Shown: positions 1 through 8,155 of the stretch, piece by piece
Position numbering within the stretch: the first letter of the stretch is position 1
Layout of the letters: each line of letters starts with the position of its first letter
Source: Methanobacteriota archaeon
GTDB lineage: Archaea > Thermoplasmatota > Poseidoniia > Poseidoniales > Poseidoniaceae
Assembly (NCBI GenBank): GCA_018645535.1
Contig: JABGWN010000045.1
Coordinates: 1 to 22,414, forward strand
DNA length: 22,414 nt
Reading direction: 5' to 3'
Made by a program: the position numbers and the translations under genes
The notes under the pieces: generated by a model
Database searches by the model: none
The model's input: only the letters and a program-made list of their open reading frames with translations
What the model was told of the DNA's origin: nothing

Positions 1-1264
1 AAATTCCTGCTTGCAATAAATCCGAGTGGAATACGAATAAACCAATAGCGACTAAAACGACTGCAAGTGGAAAAATCTCCCAAAAGAGTCGGAATGAAAA
101 CTCTGTTACAGAGTTTGTGATTGGAATAGGACCGGTCAATGTCATCGAGATACCGAGGCTCTTAACACCCCTTTCTCTTTGGTCGGCAGTCAATTCTCCC
201 CAAACACATAGACCCTCCTCAGGCACAGAATTTCCGTTCGCATCAAACTCACATGGCCGTTCCAGCATAGAAATGTTATCAAGACGATTTTGTGTTTCCT
301 CGATAATCGCCTTTGGCTTAATGTCGTTGAACGCAACTGCCATAATCGCTCGATCGAGTAGAAGATCCTCACCATCCAAACATCCGTTATCGTCAGTACC
401 TTCAGCATCTGGCTCTTGGCTGCAATCGTTTGTGTTTCTTGCAAGCTTGTCCAGACCCGGTGTAGGAGAACCATCATTTTCATACATCTCACCAATGATA
501 AGGTCAATTGTAGTCTGAGTAGGTATCTCATAACCACCTCCGAATTGGTCATCACCGGTACTTATCGCATTGTTAACACTCCCAGCAAAGCCTTCACACA
601 GTTCGTCTAAGGTTGGACATTGTTGACCAAGTTGTGTGATAAATGCTTCACGTATTCTCGGTAAGCTTGAGTTTATTTCCTTGAGAACAGTGGAAATCGA
701 AAGGATATAGATGACATCATCGCTTTCATTATCTGAAACAAACGGATTTATTGCCTTTTCAACATAACTTATTTCTTGCAAGATTCTTTGATCCGTAATG
801 TTGTTGTTATTAGATTCAATGTAGATGACCATAACGTTTGTTGTCCAATCTTCTTCGACCAGATTAATGAGTTCCTTGACTTCACTTCCTTCTGGGAGAT
901 ATACTTCCATGTCCCCATTAACATTCAGTGCAGGCTTATCTGGATCATCGTCCCATGCGGTATCGTCAAGGAATCCTGAAGTCGTAACGAAGTAAACTGT
1001 AATCATTAGGAAAAGAGCAACCGTGGCTATCGGAAACCGAGTAATAACTCCGGTTGCCCCAGAACGTTGCCATTCGCGCTTGAGGCGCTTGGGGGCGTCT
1101 AAAACTGCCTCAACAGCCTTTTTAGGATCAAAATCTCGTACTCGAGCCGATATGTCGACGGAGGTTAGTTTCATTTTCGATTTGCTGTAGTCTGCAATCG
1201 CCTGGATTCTTCCAACATCCGATTCCGAACTTGGAATTTGGTCTGGTTTCGCCTCATCAGACAT
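1..1264 (-). CDS. RND/MMPL-superfamily membrane transporter, N-terminal part (runs off the left edge)
   Basis: An uninterrupted minus-strand frame starts at the ATG at 1264-1262 and stays open to base 1, giving 421 residues without a stop, so the gene is cut by the window edge. There is a cytoplasmic stretch of about 75 residues, then TM1 (about 76-98), a large hydrophilic domain (about 99-390), and a second hydrophobic helix (about 393-412) after a G-x-S-M-T-L-T-G-P-I segment. One TM, a roughly 290-residue external domain and then the start of a TM bundle is the first-half architecture of RND/MMPL/Patched-type exporters, and the LTGP...E...FPLAVVLV context fits that family. The external domain carries six cysteines in three close pairs (216/223, 281/295, 338/353) and Asp/Gly-rich loops near 283-300. 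The substrate cannot be told. The gene is divergent from valS across 130 bp. The frame is very likely real; the family call is moderately sure. Confidence 0.75.
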   Translation of the reverse strand, partial: MSDEAKPDQIPSSESDVGRIQAIADYSKSKMKLTSVDISARVRDFDPKKAVEAVLDAPKRLKREWQRSGATGVITRFPIATVALFLMITVYFVTTSGFLDDTAWDDDPDKPALNVNGDMEVYLPEGSEVKELINLVEEDWTTNVMVIYIESNNNNITDQRILQEISYVEKAINPFVSDNESDDVIYILSISTVLKEINSSLPRIREAFITQLGQQCPTLDELCEGFAGSVNNAISTGDDQFGGGYEIPTQTTIDLIIGEMYENDGSPTPGLDKLARNTNDCSQEPDAEGTDDNGCLDGEDLLLDRAIMAVAFNDIKPKAIIEETQNRLDNISMLERPCEFDANGNSVPEEGLCVWGELTADQRERGVKSLGISMTLTGPIPITNSVTEFSFRLFWEIFPLAVVLVAIGLFVFHSDLLQAGI

Positions 1265-1394
1265 GGTGCAACCTGCCCACCCCTCTGCACCGACATTGAA
1301 AGGATTGCCGTTGGTTTGTGAGGGAACCGTTCAAAAACCAATATCCTGACGGCCGGTTGGACGCCTCCGTTAACTGGGGGTTGGGCCGGTGTAA

Positions 1395-3860
1395 ATGATG
1401 AGTACTCCAAGACTACCTGAGAAGCGATGGTCAATCGACCTTGAAAAGAAAATACAAGAGGAACATTATGCTGATTCTGAATCATATCAACAACGATATG
1501 GATTCAAACCAACAAGTGGAAAACCAATGTTCGTCGTCGACACACCACCACCGTATCCTTCTGGCACCTGGCACATCGGAGCAGTCGCTCAATATTCCAT
1601 GATTGACGTTATTGCACGCTCCCAACGTTTGCTCGGAAAAGAGGTTTATTTTCCGTGGGGAGTCGACAGAAACGGAATTAACATTGAATTTACAGTTGAA
1701 AAAAACACGAAAAGGAAGATGAAAACATATGATCGTGAGGAATTTCTAAATCTATGTCGAGAGACTATTGAAACTTTTACTCAGGCTATGAGAAAGACCG
1801 CTGCGCGTGTTGGATTGTCCTGTGATTTTGCGGCTGAATATCTTACAGACGCTCCTGATTACAGAGCAGTCACTCAATCGATATTTATCGACCTGTTCAA
1901 GAAAGGAGACATTATTGAAGATCTTCGACCCAATATTTACGATCCAGTAGAAGGGACGACAATTGCTGATGCAGAAGTGGAACGTATTTCGAGAAATACC
2001 AAACTTGTTGATGTCAAATGGCAAACTGATACCGGTGAGGAATTAATCATCTCAACAACACGACCTGAGATGATTTGTGCTTGTGGCGTTGTTGTTGTTC
2101 ACCCCGAAGATCAGAGATATCAACACCTAGTCGGAAAAAGGGCAATCTTACCTATGCCAGTAAACGGGAGAGAAACATCTGTAGAAATTCAAACACACCC
2201 ATCGGTTAAGTCAGAATTCGGAAGTGGAATATTGATGGTCTGCTCGTTTGGTGATCAAAACGATGTTGCTGTGTTCAGAGAACTTGGATTGACACCATAT
2301 CAAGCGATTGACCTCGACGGTTGCATGACAGATATCGCATCAGATCTTTCCGGATTGAGCGTCCTTGAAGCTAGATCTAAGGCTACACAAATGCTTGAAG
2401 ATTCTGGAAAGATTTCAAAGATTGAAGAACGATCACAAGAAGTTCCAGTTTCTGAACGTGGAAAGAATCCTGTTGAAATCATTCTTCTAAAGGAATGGTA
2501 TGTACGGCAAACCCATATTCAAGACCGAATGCGAGAACACATCGAAGAAATCCAATTTCATCCACCTAGAAATCGGCAATTTTTGTTAGATTGGATGGAC
2601 AACATCAGTATTGATTGGCCAATTTCAAGGCGACGATGGTATCATACGGAGATTCCAATCTGGTATTCTGAAGATGAACAATTTATCGTGGTTCCACCAT
2701 CTGGGGAGTATGTCCAACCTTGGAAAGAACAACCTCCTCTCGACTCTCGAGTTCTCAATCGTGATTCGCGAGAAGACGTAGGTTCGTTTAGTGAAATGGA
2801 AGATTCACTCGGTGAAATCAGTGGGGAAGAAAAGGTATTCGATACATGGATGGATTCTTCAAATTCGAATCTCTTTGTTAGTGGATATCTAAATCATCCT
2901 GAAGTCTTTGAAAAGGCATTCCCAACAGCATTGAGACCACAAGGAAAAGAAATTGTTCGCACATGGCTTTACTATACCCTCCTCAAGTCTACGCTTTTAC
3001 TCGACAAGCCTGGTTTCCAACATGTATGGATCGATGGGCTTGGAATGGATCCTTGGGGTCGAAAGATGTCCAAGTCTCTCGGCAATGGAATCGATGCCGA
3101 TAGCGTCCTAGAATGTGGTGCTGGAGGGCGAACAGGCTCTTGGAAGGTCAAAGGGCCTAGTGGTTCAGTGAGTCTCAAAGCGAATAAGATTGGAAGCGAA
3201 TGTTTCAGATTATGGAAGGCATGTGAGGCCCAAGTAGGGGATGATTTCCATATTAATCCTGAAGAAATTGAAGCGAAATATTTCGGAGTACTTACGAAAT
3301 TATTCAATGTTGCACGATTTGCAAGCCAATTCGATATGCCTGATGTTGAACCAACAACTCCATTCCCCGTTGAGGATCGATGGATTCGTTCTGAATTTTC
3401 AACGACCATGACTGTTGTGGAATCCTCTTGGAATGACCTTGACATTTACACAGCAACACAGGCGCTCAAGACCTTTGGAACTGGCATCTTACCATCGCAT
3501 TGGCTTGAAATGGCAAAAACTCGACTCTATGACGGCGATATGCACGCAGCTTGGACAATTCATTCAATCCTGAAAGATTTCCTTGCAGCATTTAGTCCGG
3601 TATGTCCATTCTTTTGCCATCATATTTCGATGACGCTTTATGATGAAAGTTCAGTCGATGTTGACCAATTTCCAACCCAAGGACCAGTGGATGAACAACT
3701 CAACAATTTAACTCCTGAAGTCGAAGCCTTCAACAGTGAAGTTTGGAAGACTAAGAAGGAACAGGGCCTGTCTCTTAACGCAGAAATTGAAGGAGTTCTT
3801 ATTCCAGACTCGCTTGAAGAATTCAAAGGCACCCTTACCCGGATGCACAAGTTACTCTGA
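1395..3860 (+). CDS. valS: Valyl-tRNA synthetase (class Ia)
   Basis: This enzyme charges tRNA-Val with valine in the cytoplasm. The 821-residue product has the class I signature as PPPYPSGTWHIGA (51-63), so the usual HIGH reads HIGA. An editing (CP1) domain follows, with STTRPEM (220-226). A WPISRRRWYHTEIPIWY block (408-424) is typical of archaeal ValRS, followed by DTWMDSS (483-489) and KMSKS (557-561). About 25 extra residues sit between KMSKS and the FRLW motif (604-607). An anticodon-binding helical domain completes the protein. The Cys pair often found after PIWY in relatives is absent (SEDEQ instead). The start is the first of two adjacent ATGs (1395 and 1398); no clear Shine-Dalgarno is present. 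The stop overlaps the convergent dinB stop region by 9 bp. ValRS is preferred over IleRS from the ISRRR and KMSKS contexts; the family is certain, the amino-acid specificity very likely. Confidence 0.92.
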   Translation: MMSTPRLPEKRWSIDLEKKIQEEHYADSESYQQRYGFKPTSGKPMFVVDTPPPYPSGTWHIGAVAQYSMIDVIARSQRLLGKEVYFPWGVDRNGINIEFTVEKNTKRKMKTYDREEFLNLCRETIETFTQAMRKTAARVGLSCDFAAEYLTDAPDYRAVTQSIFIDLFKKGDIIEDLRPNIYDPVEGTTIADAEVERISRNTKLVDVKWQTDTGEELIISTTRPEMICACGVVVVHPEDQRYQHLVGKRAILPMPVNGRETSVEIQTHPSVKSEFGSGILMVCSFGDQNDVAVFRELGLTPYQAIDLDGCMTDIASDLSGLSVLEARSKATQMLEDSGKISKIEERSQEVPVSERGKNPVEIILLKEWYVRQTHIQDRMREHIEEIQFHPPRNRQFLLDWMDNISIDWPISRRRWYHTEIPIWYSEDEQFIVVPPSGEYVQPWKEQPPLDSRVLNRDSREDVGSFSEMEDSLGEISGEEKVFDTWMDSSNSNLFVSGYLNHPEVFEKAFPTALRPQGKEIVRTWLYYTLLKSTLLLDKPGFQHVWIDGLGMDPWGRKMSKSLGNGIDADSVLECGAGGRTGSWKVKGPSGSVSLKANKIGSECFRLWKACEAQVGDDFHINPEEIEAKYFGVLTKLFNVARFASQFDMPDVEPTTPFPVEDRWIRSEFSTTMTVVESSWNDLDIYTATQALKTFGTGILPSHWLEMAKTRLYDGDMHAAWTIHSILKDFLAAFSPVCPFFCHHISMTLYDESSVDVDQFPTQGPVDEQLNNLTPEVEAFNSEVWKTKKEQGLSLNAEIEGVLIPDSLEEFKGTLTRMHKLL

Positions 3861-5000
3861 TTCATCAATCCCATCCAATGTGGTTTGGCGATGATCGATT
3901 TCTTCCAGTTGCCCTAGACGAAATCCTACGAGTCGGATGTTCTGTTCTTGATTCACATTTTGTGCAAAAAGCATTCGAACTTGACGCAGAAATACATCAG
4001 TATCATCCATTGCAACTGGAATAGAGCGTCCGTGAGTGTGTGTTTCAAATCCAGTGTAGCGTAACTTAACTTCTGCCAGTCTACCTGCAATCCCCTCTTC
4101 TCTTGCCTTTGCCATGACACTTACAGTTAGTTTTTCGAGGACTTCTAGAACGACTTCATGATTCGATTGGTCAACAGGAAATGTACGTTCTTTTCCAATA
4201 GAACGACGAGAACGAATTGGGCTGACTTCGTTTGAAGTTGTCCCATCCACGACACGTAGTAGCCATGATGCAAAGCGCTCAGAGGTCATTCTTGCTAACG
4301 CAAGTTCACCTAATTCGGAGGCTTCATCCACGGTTGAGATACCCCATTCAGCTAGTCTATTGGCTGTTTTAGGACCAATCCCAGGCACTTCACGTACGGA
4401 ACGTTGTTGAAAGAACGAATTAATCTCATCAGGCAATACACGATGAATCCCATTTGGTTTATTCACTTCTGAAGACATTTTAGCAACAACTCGGGTTGGT
4501 CCAATCCCAAATGAAGCAGTCAAACCTACTACATCGGTAATTTCTTTTTTTATTCGTCGTGCAAGCGCTAGCGCTTCATCCCAATCCCCTTTCGTATACT
4601 CGGTTATATCGAGATACGCTTCATCAATACTCGCCTGTTCAAATTTATCAGCATATTTTCGTAAGATCTTCATCACACGTCGAGACGCCATCGAATACAG
4701 TGAGCGAGTACCTCGAATATATCGCCCCGGACCATACGGACTCCCAGGACATCGTCGCCACGCTTCAGTGATAGGCATTGCAGAACGTACACCATAGGTT
4801 CGAGCAGCATAATTGCAGGTTGATACGATACCTCTTCCTCGACCCTGTTGAGGATCTGAACCAATGATCAATGGTTGTTCCTCTGGAAAACCATGATGGA
4901 GCATCTCAACCGATGCAAAAAAGGCATCTAAGTCGCAATGAATCAGGATGCGGGGTTCGCTCACAATGCAAGATAAATGCCGAAGGTGTTTGAAATTCAT
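3852..5000 (-). CDS. dinB: DNA polymerase IV / Dpo4-like Y-family translesion polymerase
   Basis: This is an error-prone polymerase for bypass of damaged template bases. In the 382-residue product, the metal-binding DLDAFF (23-28) provides D23 and the steric-gate aromatic F28. SIDEAYLDI (124-132) provides D126 and E127. A thumb helix-hairpin-helix VPGIGPKTANRLAEWGI lies near 206-222. The little-finger domain ends in RQTTLDGIDESE, which starts like a PCNA-interacting box (Q-x-x-L) but lacks the closing aromatic pair. The ATG at 5000 is used; a GTG at codon 13 (4964) would give a more family-like N-terminus directly before the first strand. A TATA-like element about 30 bp upstream favours the ATG. 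The gene is divergent from the RadA-like gene across 73 bp and tail-to-tail with valS. Confidence 0.95.
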   Translation of the reverse strand: MNFKHLRHLSCIVSEPRILIHCDLDAFFASVEMLHHGFPEEQPLIIGSDPQQGRGRGIVSTCNYAARTYGVRSAMPITEAWRRCPGSPYGPGRYIRGTRSLYSMASRRVMKILRKYADKFEQASIDEAYLDITEYTKGDWDEALALARRIKKEITDVVGLTASFGIGPTRVVAKMSSEVNKPNGIHRVLPDEINSFFQQRSVREVPGIGPKTANRLAEWGISTVDEASELGELALARMTSERFASWLLRVVDGTTSNEVSPIRSRRSIGKERTFPVDQSNHEVVLEVLEKLTVSVMAKAREEGIAGRLAEVKLRYTGFETHTHGRSIPVAMDDTDVFLRQVRMLFAQNVNQEQNIRLVGFRLGQLEEIDHRQTTLDGIDESE

Positions 5001-5026
5001 CCTTCACTTTCATGGTACTCCCTGCG

Positions 5027-5034
5027 AAAGATAA
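5027..5034 (-). promoter_or_regulatory. Possible TATA box for dinB
   Basis: On the minus strand this reads TTATCTTT. It is centred about 30 bp upstream of the dinB ATG at 5000, the distance expected for a leaderless archaeal transcript. This is a weak match and spacing is the main support. Confidence 0.25.
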
Positions 5035-5064
5035 CCCTACTGTCCTCGCCGGACAACAATACTT

Positions 5065-5070
5065 GGTGAT
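5065..5070 (+). promoter_or_regulatory. Ribosome binding site of the RadA-like gene
   Basis: GGTGAT, complementary to the archaeal 16S 3' end, lies 3 nt before the ATG at 5074. It supports that start and a leadered transcript. The same hexamer precedes sufS at 20734. Confidence 0.5.
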
Positions 5071-5073
5071 AGT

Positions 5074-5811
5074 ATGAAGGAGATTGAAACAAGAAAAGAA
5101 ACCCTAATTTCACCCGAACGCCTCATCATGAAGAAAGGTATAACATGGCTTGAAGGACCTGGCTATTTTGGCAAGGAAATAGGTTTTCTTGCTCAAGAAG
5201 CAGCTACGATTTTACTCAGTGAAAGCAAAATAGTCCATTGGATTGATGGAGCACATCGATTCAATCCAAGTACTTTTTTTGAACCATTAAGAAACCGAAA
5301 CAGTGGTCTTGAAGAAGGCTTGCGGCGACTCTACATTGGTAGAGGATTCACACTTCATCAACTACATGCATTGATTCTTCGTGCGCATCAAGAGACTATG
5401 ATAACAAAGGCTTCTTTGGTCGTTGTTGATGGATTACTTGCAATGTTTCTGGATGAGCAAATTCATAGATATGAGGGACGGGCAATACTCCGTCATTGTT
5501 TACATTCATTACAGAAATTATCCAAACACTGCGCAGTAATCATTCTCGATGGACACGCAAGAAGTAGACTTCATCAACAACTAAAGCATACCGTAAAGAT
5601 ACATGCAGATCGACATCTATATGCCTCTTGGCAATCAAAAAGAAAGAAAATATTGATTCTCAGAAGTGCCACCGGTTCTATGACATCACTACGACTTCAT
5701 CCCAAAACGAAAGATGAATCGCAATCGAGGCTGGAAGCCTTTACATCCACTGATCAAGTCGCACAACACCGACTTCTGTCAATTGACTTTCCTCCCATCC
5801 AAATGGAGTGA
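5074..5811 (+). CDS. RadA/RadB-like RecA-superfamily ATPase paralogue with altered Walker A
   Basis: The 245-residue product matches a RecA-fold core strand by strand. WLEGPGYFGKE (25-35) sits at the Walker A position, but the usual Ser/Thr after Lys34 is Glu35. VHWIDGAHRFNPSTF (54-68) corresponds to the YIDTEG..F.PERL strand of RadA. RLYIGRGFTLHQ (85-96) corresponds to the IYVARAYN..HQ segment. SLVVVDGLLAMFLDE (114-128) is Walker B plus the following segment. There is no N-terminal helix-hairpin-helix domain, so it is the size of RadB rather than RadA. Loss of the Mg-coordinating hydroxyl suggests weak or no ATP hydrolysis (inference). It is divergent from dinB and overlaps the 3' end of the PolB2-like gene by 71 bp. 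A role as an accessory or inactive recombinase paralogue in translesion synthesis, analogous to bacterial ImuA, is inferred from context. RecA-superfamily membership is fairly sure. Confidence 0.8.
   Translation: MKEIETRKETLISPERLIMKKGITWLEGPGYFGKEIGFLAQEAATILLSESKIVHWIDGAHRFNPSTFFEPLRNRNSGLEEGLRRLYIGRGFTLHQLHALILRAHQETMITKASLVVVDGLLAMFLDEQIHRYEGRAILRHCLHSLQKLSKHCAVIILDGHARSRLHQQLKHTVKIHADRHLYASWQSKRKKILILRSATGSMTSLRLHPKTKDESQSRLEAFTSTDQVAQHRLLSIDFPPIQME
5635..5653 (-). terminator. Possible T-rich terminator for the polymerase operon
   Basis: On the minus strand this is a T-rich tract of roughly 19 nt (T runs broken by single C or A), about 90 nt beyond the PolB2 stop and inside the RadA-like coding region. 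Archaeal terminators are often simple T-rich stretches. This is a positional and compositional guess. Confidence 0.25.
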
Positions 5812-8155
5812 GTATTGCCCATATGGCACGAATGGCTTGTTGCCGATAATATCCTAAATCGACATGTTTTGCTGTATCATTCAAGTTCGAACACTCTTCA
5901 GAAAGAAGAACTCGAAAGAGTGGATTCTTGACATCTTTCTTACGTACAAGAAATCGGGCTTTTGAACCAAGGGAGAGTGGAAAGCCATGTGCTTGATGCC
6001 TTTGGAAAGCCAGCATTGCCAGAGATTGTACTGAACCTTCAGTCGGTTCTCTTGAAATGCGTTGTGCAATCAGGAGATCACCGATTGTAATCATTCCATT
6101 CTGAAGTCTCTCAAGTTCACTAAGCAGCAGATTTTGAACGGTTCTCTGAACAGAATAGGATGGAAGGCTATCAGTTAGATCCGTGGCTCTTGAGAGGATC
6201 TGCAAAGCTTGTTGCTGGAGATTGCGAATCCATTGACAGGTTGAATGTTGGCGTAATTCAAGTCCTCTAATTTTCATGCCATCCTTCCCATATGCCCAAT
6301 ATTTAGTGAGTGAACCACCTGAATGAACTCGGCTTGGTAAAAATGCAATACAATCGTACGTCGCCTCATATTCAAGAGGAATTCCAGTGAATGCCTGCAC
6401 TTCTTGGGCTAAATCCAAAGCGTCCTTGTGTTGCTGTTCATATGTCCTTCCTTGTACATCACGAACCCAAACAGAATCAACGATGGCATGAAGAACCTCC
6501 CACCCAGATTGTTGAGCGTGTTCAATCGTCTGAAGAAGAAGTTCTCTTGCCCATGCACAGATCGCTTCATGTGCTTCAATACGGCCAAACCGAGCGTTTC
6601 GATAACCAGTATAGCCAAAACAAGTGACAAGAAGCCATTTTAGAGCATTCTGTTGACGATCCGCTAAATCTTTTTTTTGCTTAACTTGTTTCTTTAATTG
6701 TTTTCGCCGTTCAATTAGTGGAGCGACGACACGGCCGAGGAAGCCATGAATTCGTCCACAAGTATGCGTTGAAAGTCCAGGGACTTGGAATGCAGTCGAT
6801 GAATATCGTGGAAAAGCAAGGCTTGCAGACTGCCATTGTCGTTCATGTAATTGGAATTTCTTTTTTGCTGATTCAGGATGCAGTGGCAATGGAGCGGTAT
6901 TGCTGGCTGGCTGACAACAACTGCAGTTCAAAGTTTCAGGTGAGATATTTCGCGTTGCGATAATACTTGGAAAGAGGCTAGCAAAATCCAGTTCAATGAC
7001 GTTTGAATAAACTCCAGGCTTACTATCAAGGTAGAGTCCACCTCGATCAGATTGAAGAAGATCCCAAGCACTTTTCGTATCTTCTGGCCTTGTTTTTTTC
7101 CATGGGACAAGAACGCCATCCTCCATTGCTACTCGATTCTGAATGGCACTGATCACTGATCCGGGAGATTTACGAGCTGCGTCACTGATTCGAGTAGCAG
7201 AGACAACAGCTAACTCATACAGACCAGAAAGACCTCCTTCTTTGAACATAAAACTGGAAGAAAAATCGATATGAATTCGACCTTCAAAAGAAAATTGGGG
7301 GTCACTACGCAGAACCTGTCCATACGAATGGACTGTTCTTGATACACCGATTTGGCGAAGAACAGAAGTATTACGACCAAGTTTCAAAGTCTGTTCAGTC
7401 TTCTTTACATGCGTCATTAACGCTGGAAGAGCAAGAGTATTACCGTCCTGAGTAAAGATGACATCAGGGTCAAGTTCTCTCAAACACTGTCCAAGTTTTT
7501 TAGCAAATGATGGATGATGCGAATGAATCATGAAACTCCTGCCAAACCTCTTTCCTTCTGCATCACATTCCCCTATGCTGACAGAAGAGATCACAGTCGA
7601 ACTATCTGCGAATCCCTTGTTCTTACAGAATTCAATTTCAAAACGACAACACCTCAAAGAGCGTCTCTTTACTTCTTGTTCCATTGCCACAAGTTGTTGA
7701 TTTTCAATCATAACCGAGGAACCAATGGACAAACGTTTCGAAGTGAGATAGGATTGTTCTGGTTGTAGGTCCACTGAATAGAGGGTGAAGCGTACGTGTT
7801 GGCCTCGTTCCTCGATATGCTGGGCGAGTTGTTTGAGAGATGTATGCCCTTTCACTTCTACTGTGAGTACACGTGTTTGGTCGACCAAACCGAGTTCCAA
7901 TCGTTTGTGTTCAAATAAATGATTTAAGATTCCAAATTTCATCTTGATTTCTGGCTGCTGTAACCACTCGATCAACATCTCAAGGTCTGAAACTAAACCA
8001 GAAACATGTAGCGAAGGATTCCATTGTTCCTGGTATGAAAAAACGGGTCCTTCTTCGGGAACAATCCATACGATCATGTCTTTTCTTTCGTAACAAAGAT
8101 GAGCATCAAGAATCCATCCGTGGTCTCCTTCAGCGTACATCAAGTACACCGGCAT
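5741..8155 (-). CDS. polB2: Divergent family B DNA polymerase (PolB2-like), proofreading motifs lost
   Basis: The 804-residue product keeps the family B order. Motif A is DFASLFPSII (390-399). Motif B is LKWLLVTCFGYTGY (505-518). Motif C is HAIVDSVWV (556-564), where the usual YGDTDS has lost its first Asp but keeps D560. The two main metal-binding aspartates (D390 and D560) are therefore present. The exonuclease domain is eroded: Exo I DIE reads EIE (173-175), Exo II has no N-x-D-x-F-D (TQDGNTLA, 235-242), and Exo III has no recognisable Y-x-x-x-D. A Cys cluster C411/C413/C414 follows motif A, with another Cys at 466. This fits the archaeal PolB2 group, described as inactivated B polymerases; Sulfolobus Dpo2 is a relative linked to damage tolerance. 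Synthesis without proofreading is the likely activity if any remains. It overlaps the upstream small gene by 26 bp (coupling likely) and the convergent RadA-like gene by 71 bp. Confidence 0.9.
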   Translation of the reverse strand: MPVYLMYAEGDHGWILDAHLCYERKDMIVWIVPEEGPVFSYQEQWNPSLHVSGLVSDLEMLIEWLQQPEIKMKFGILNHLFEHKRLELGLVDQTRVLTVEVKGHTSLKQLAQHIEERGQHVRFTLYSVDLQPEQSYLTSKRLSIGSSVMIENQQLVAMEQEVKRRSLRCCRFEIEFCKNKGFADSSTVISSVSIGECDAEGKRFGRSFMIHSHHPSFAKKLGQCLRELDPDVIFTQDGNTLALPALMTHVKKTEQTLKLGRNTSVLRQIGVSRTVHSYGQVLRSDPQFSFEGRIHIDFSSSFMFKEGGLSGLYELAVVSATRISDAARKSPGSVISAIQNRVAMEDGVLVPWKKTRPEDTKSAWDLLQSDRGGLYLDSKPGVYSNVIELDFASLFPSIIATRNISPETLNCSCCQPASNTAPLPLHPESAKKKFQLHERQWQSASLAFPRYSSTAFQVPGLSTHTCGRIHGFLGRVVAPLIERRKQLKKQVKQKKDLADRQQNALKWLLVTCFGYTGYRNARFGRIEAHEAICAWARELLLQTIEHAQQSGWEVLHAIVDSVWVRDVQGRTYEQQHKDALDLAQEVQAFTGIPLEYEATYDCIAFLPSRVHSGGSLTKYWAYGKDGMKIRGLELRQHSTCQWIRNLQQQALQILSRATDLTDSLPSYSVQRTVQNLLLSELERLQNGMITIGDLLIAQRISREPTEGSVQSLAMLAFQRHQAHGFPLSLGSKARFLVRKKDVKNPLFRVLLSEECSNLNDTAKHVDLGYYRQQAIRAIWAILTPFGWEESQLTEVGVVRLDQWM

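Noticed and set aside
117..979. Several open frames on both strands at the left edge
   Set aside because: They are shadows of the minus-strand RND-type gene, whose own frame is open from 1264 to base 1 and encodes a coherent membrane protein.
1171..1485. A 104-codon minus-strand frame bridging the valS start and the divergent region
   Set aside because: It overlaps two better-supported genes in other frames and shows no domain or helix pattern.
2972..3445. A 157-codon minus-strand frame inside valS
   Set aside because: It is antisense to conserved ValRS motifs including KMSKS and has no recognisable product.
6660..6700. T-rich run on the plus strand inside polB2 as a terminator or mobile-element scar
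   Set aside because: It encodes the Lys-rich helix before motif B (KKQVKQKKDLA) and is explained by coding.
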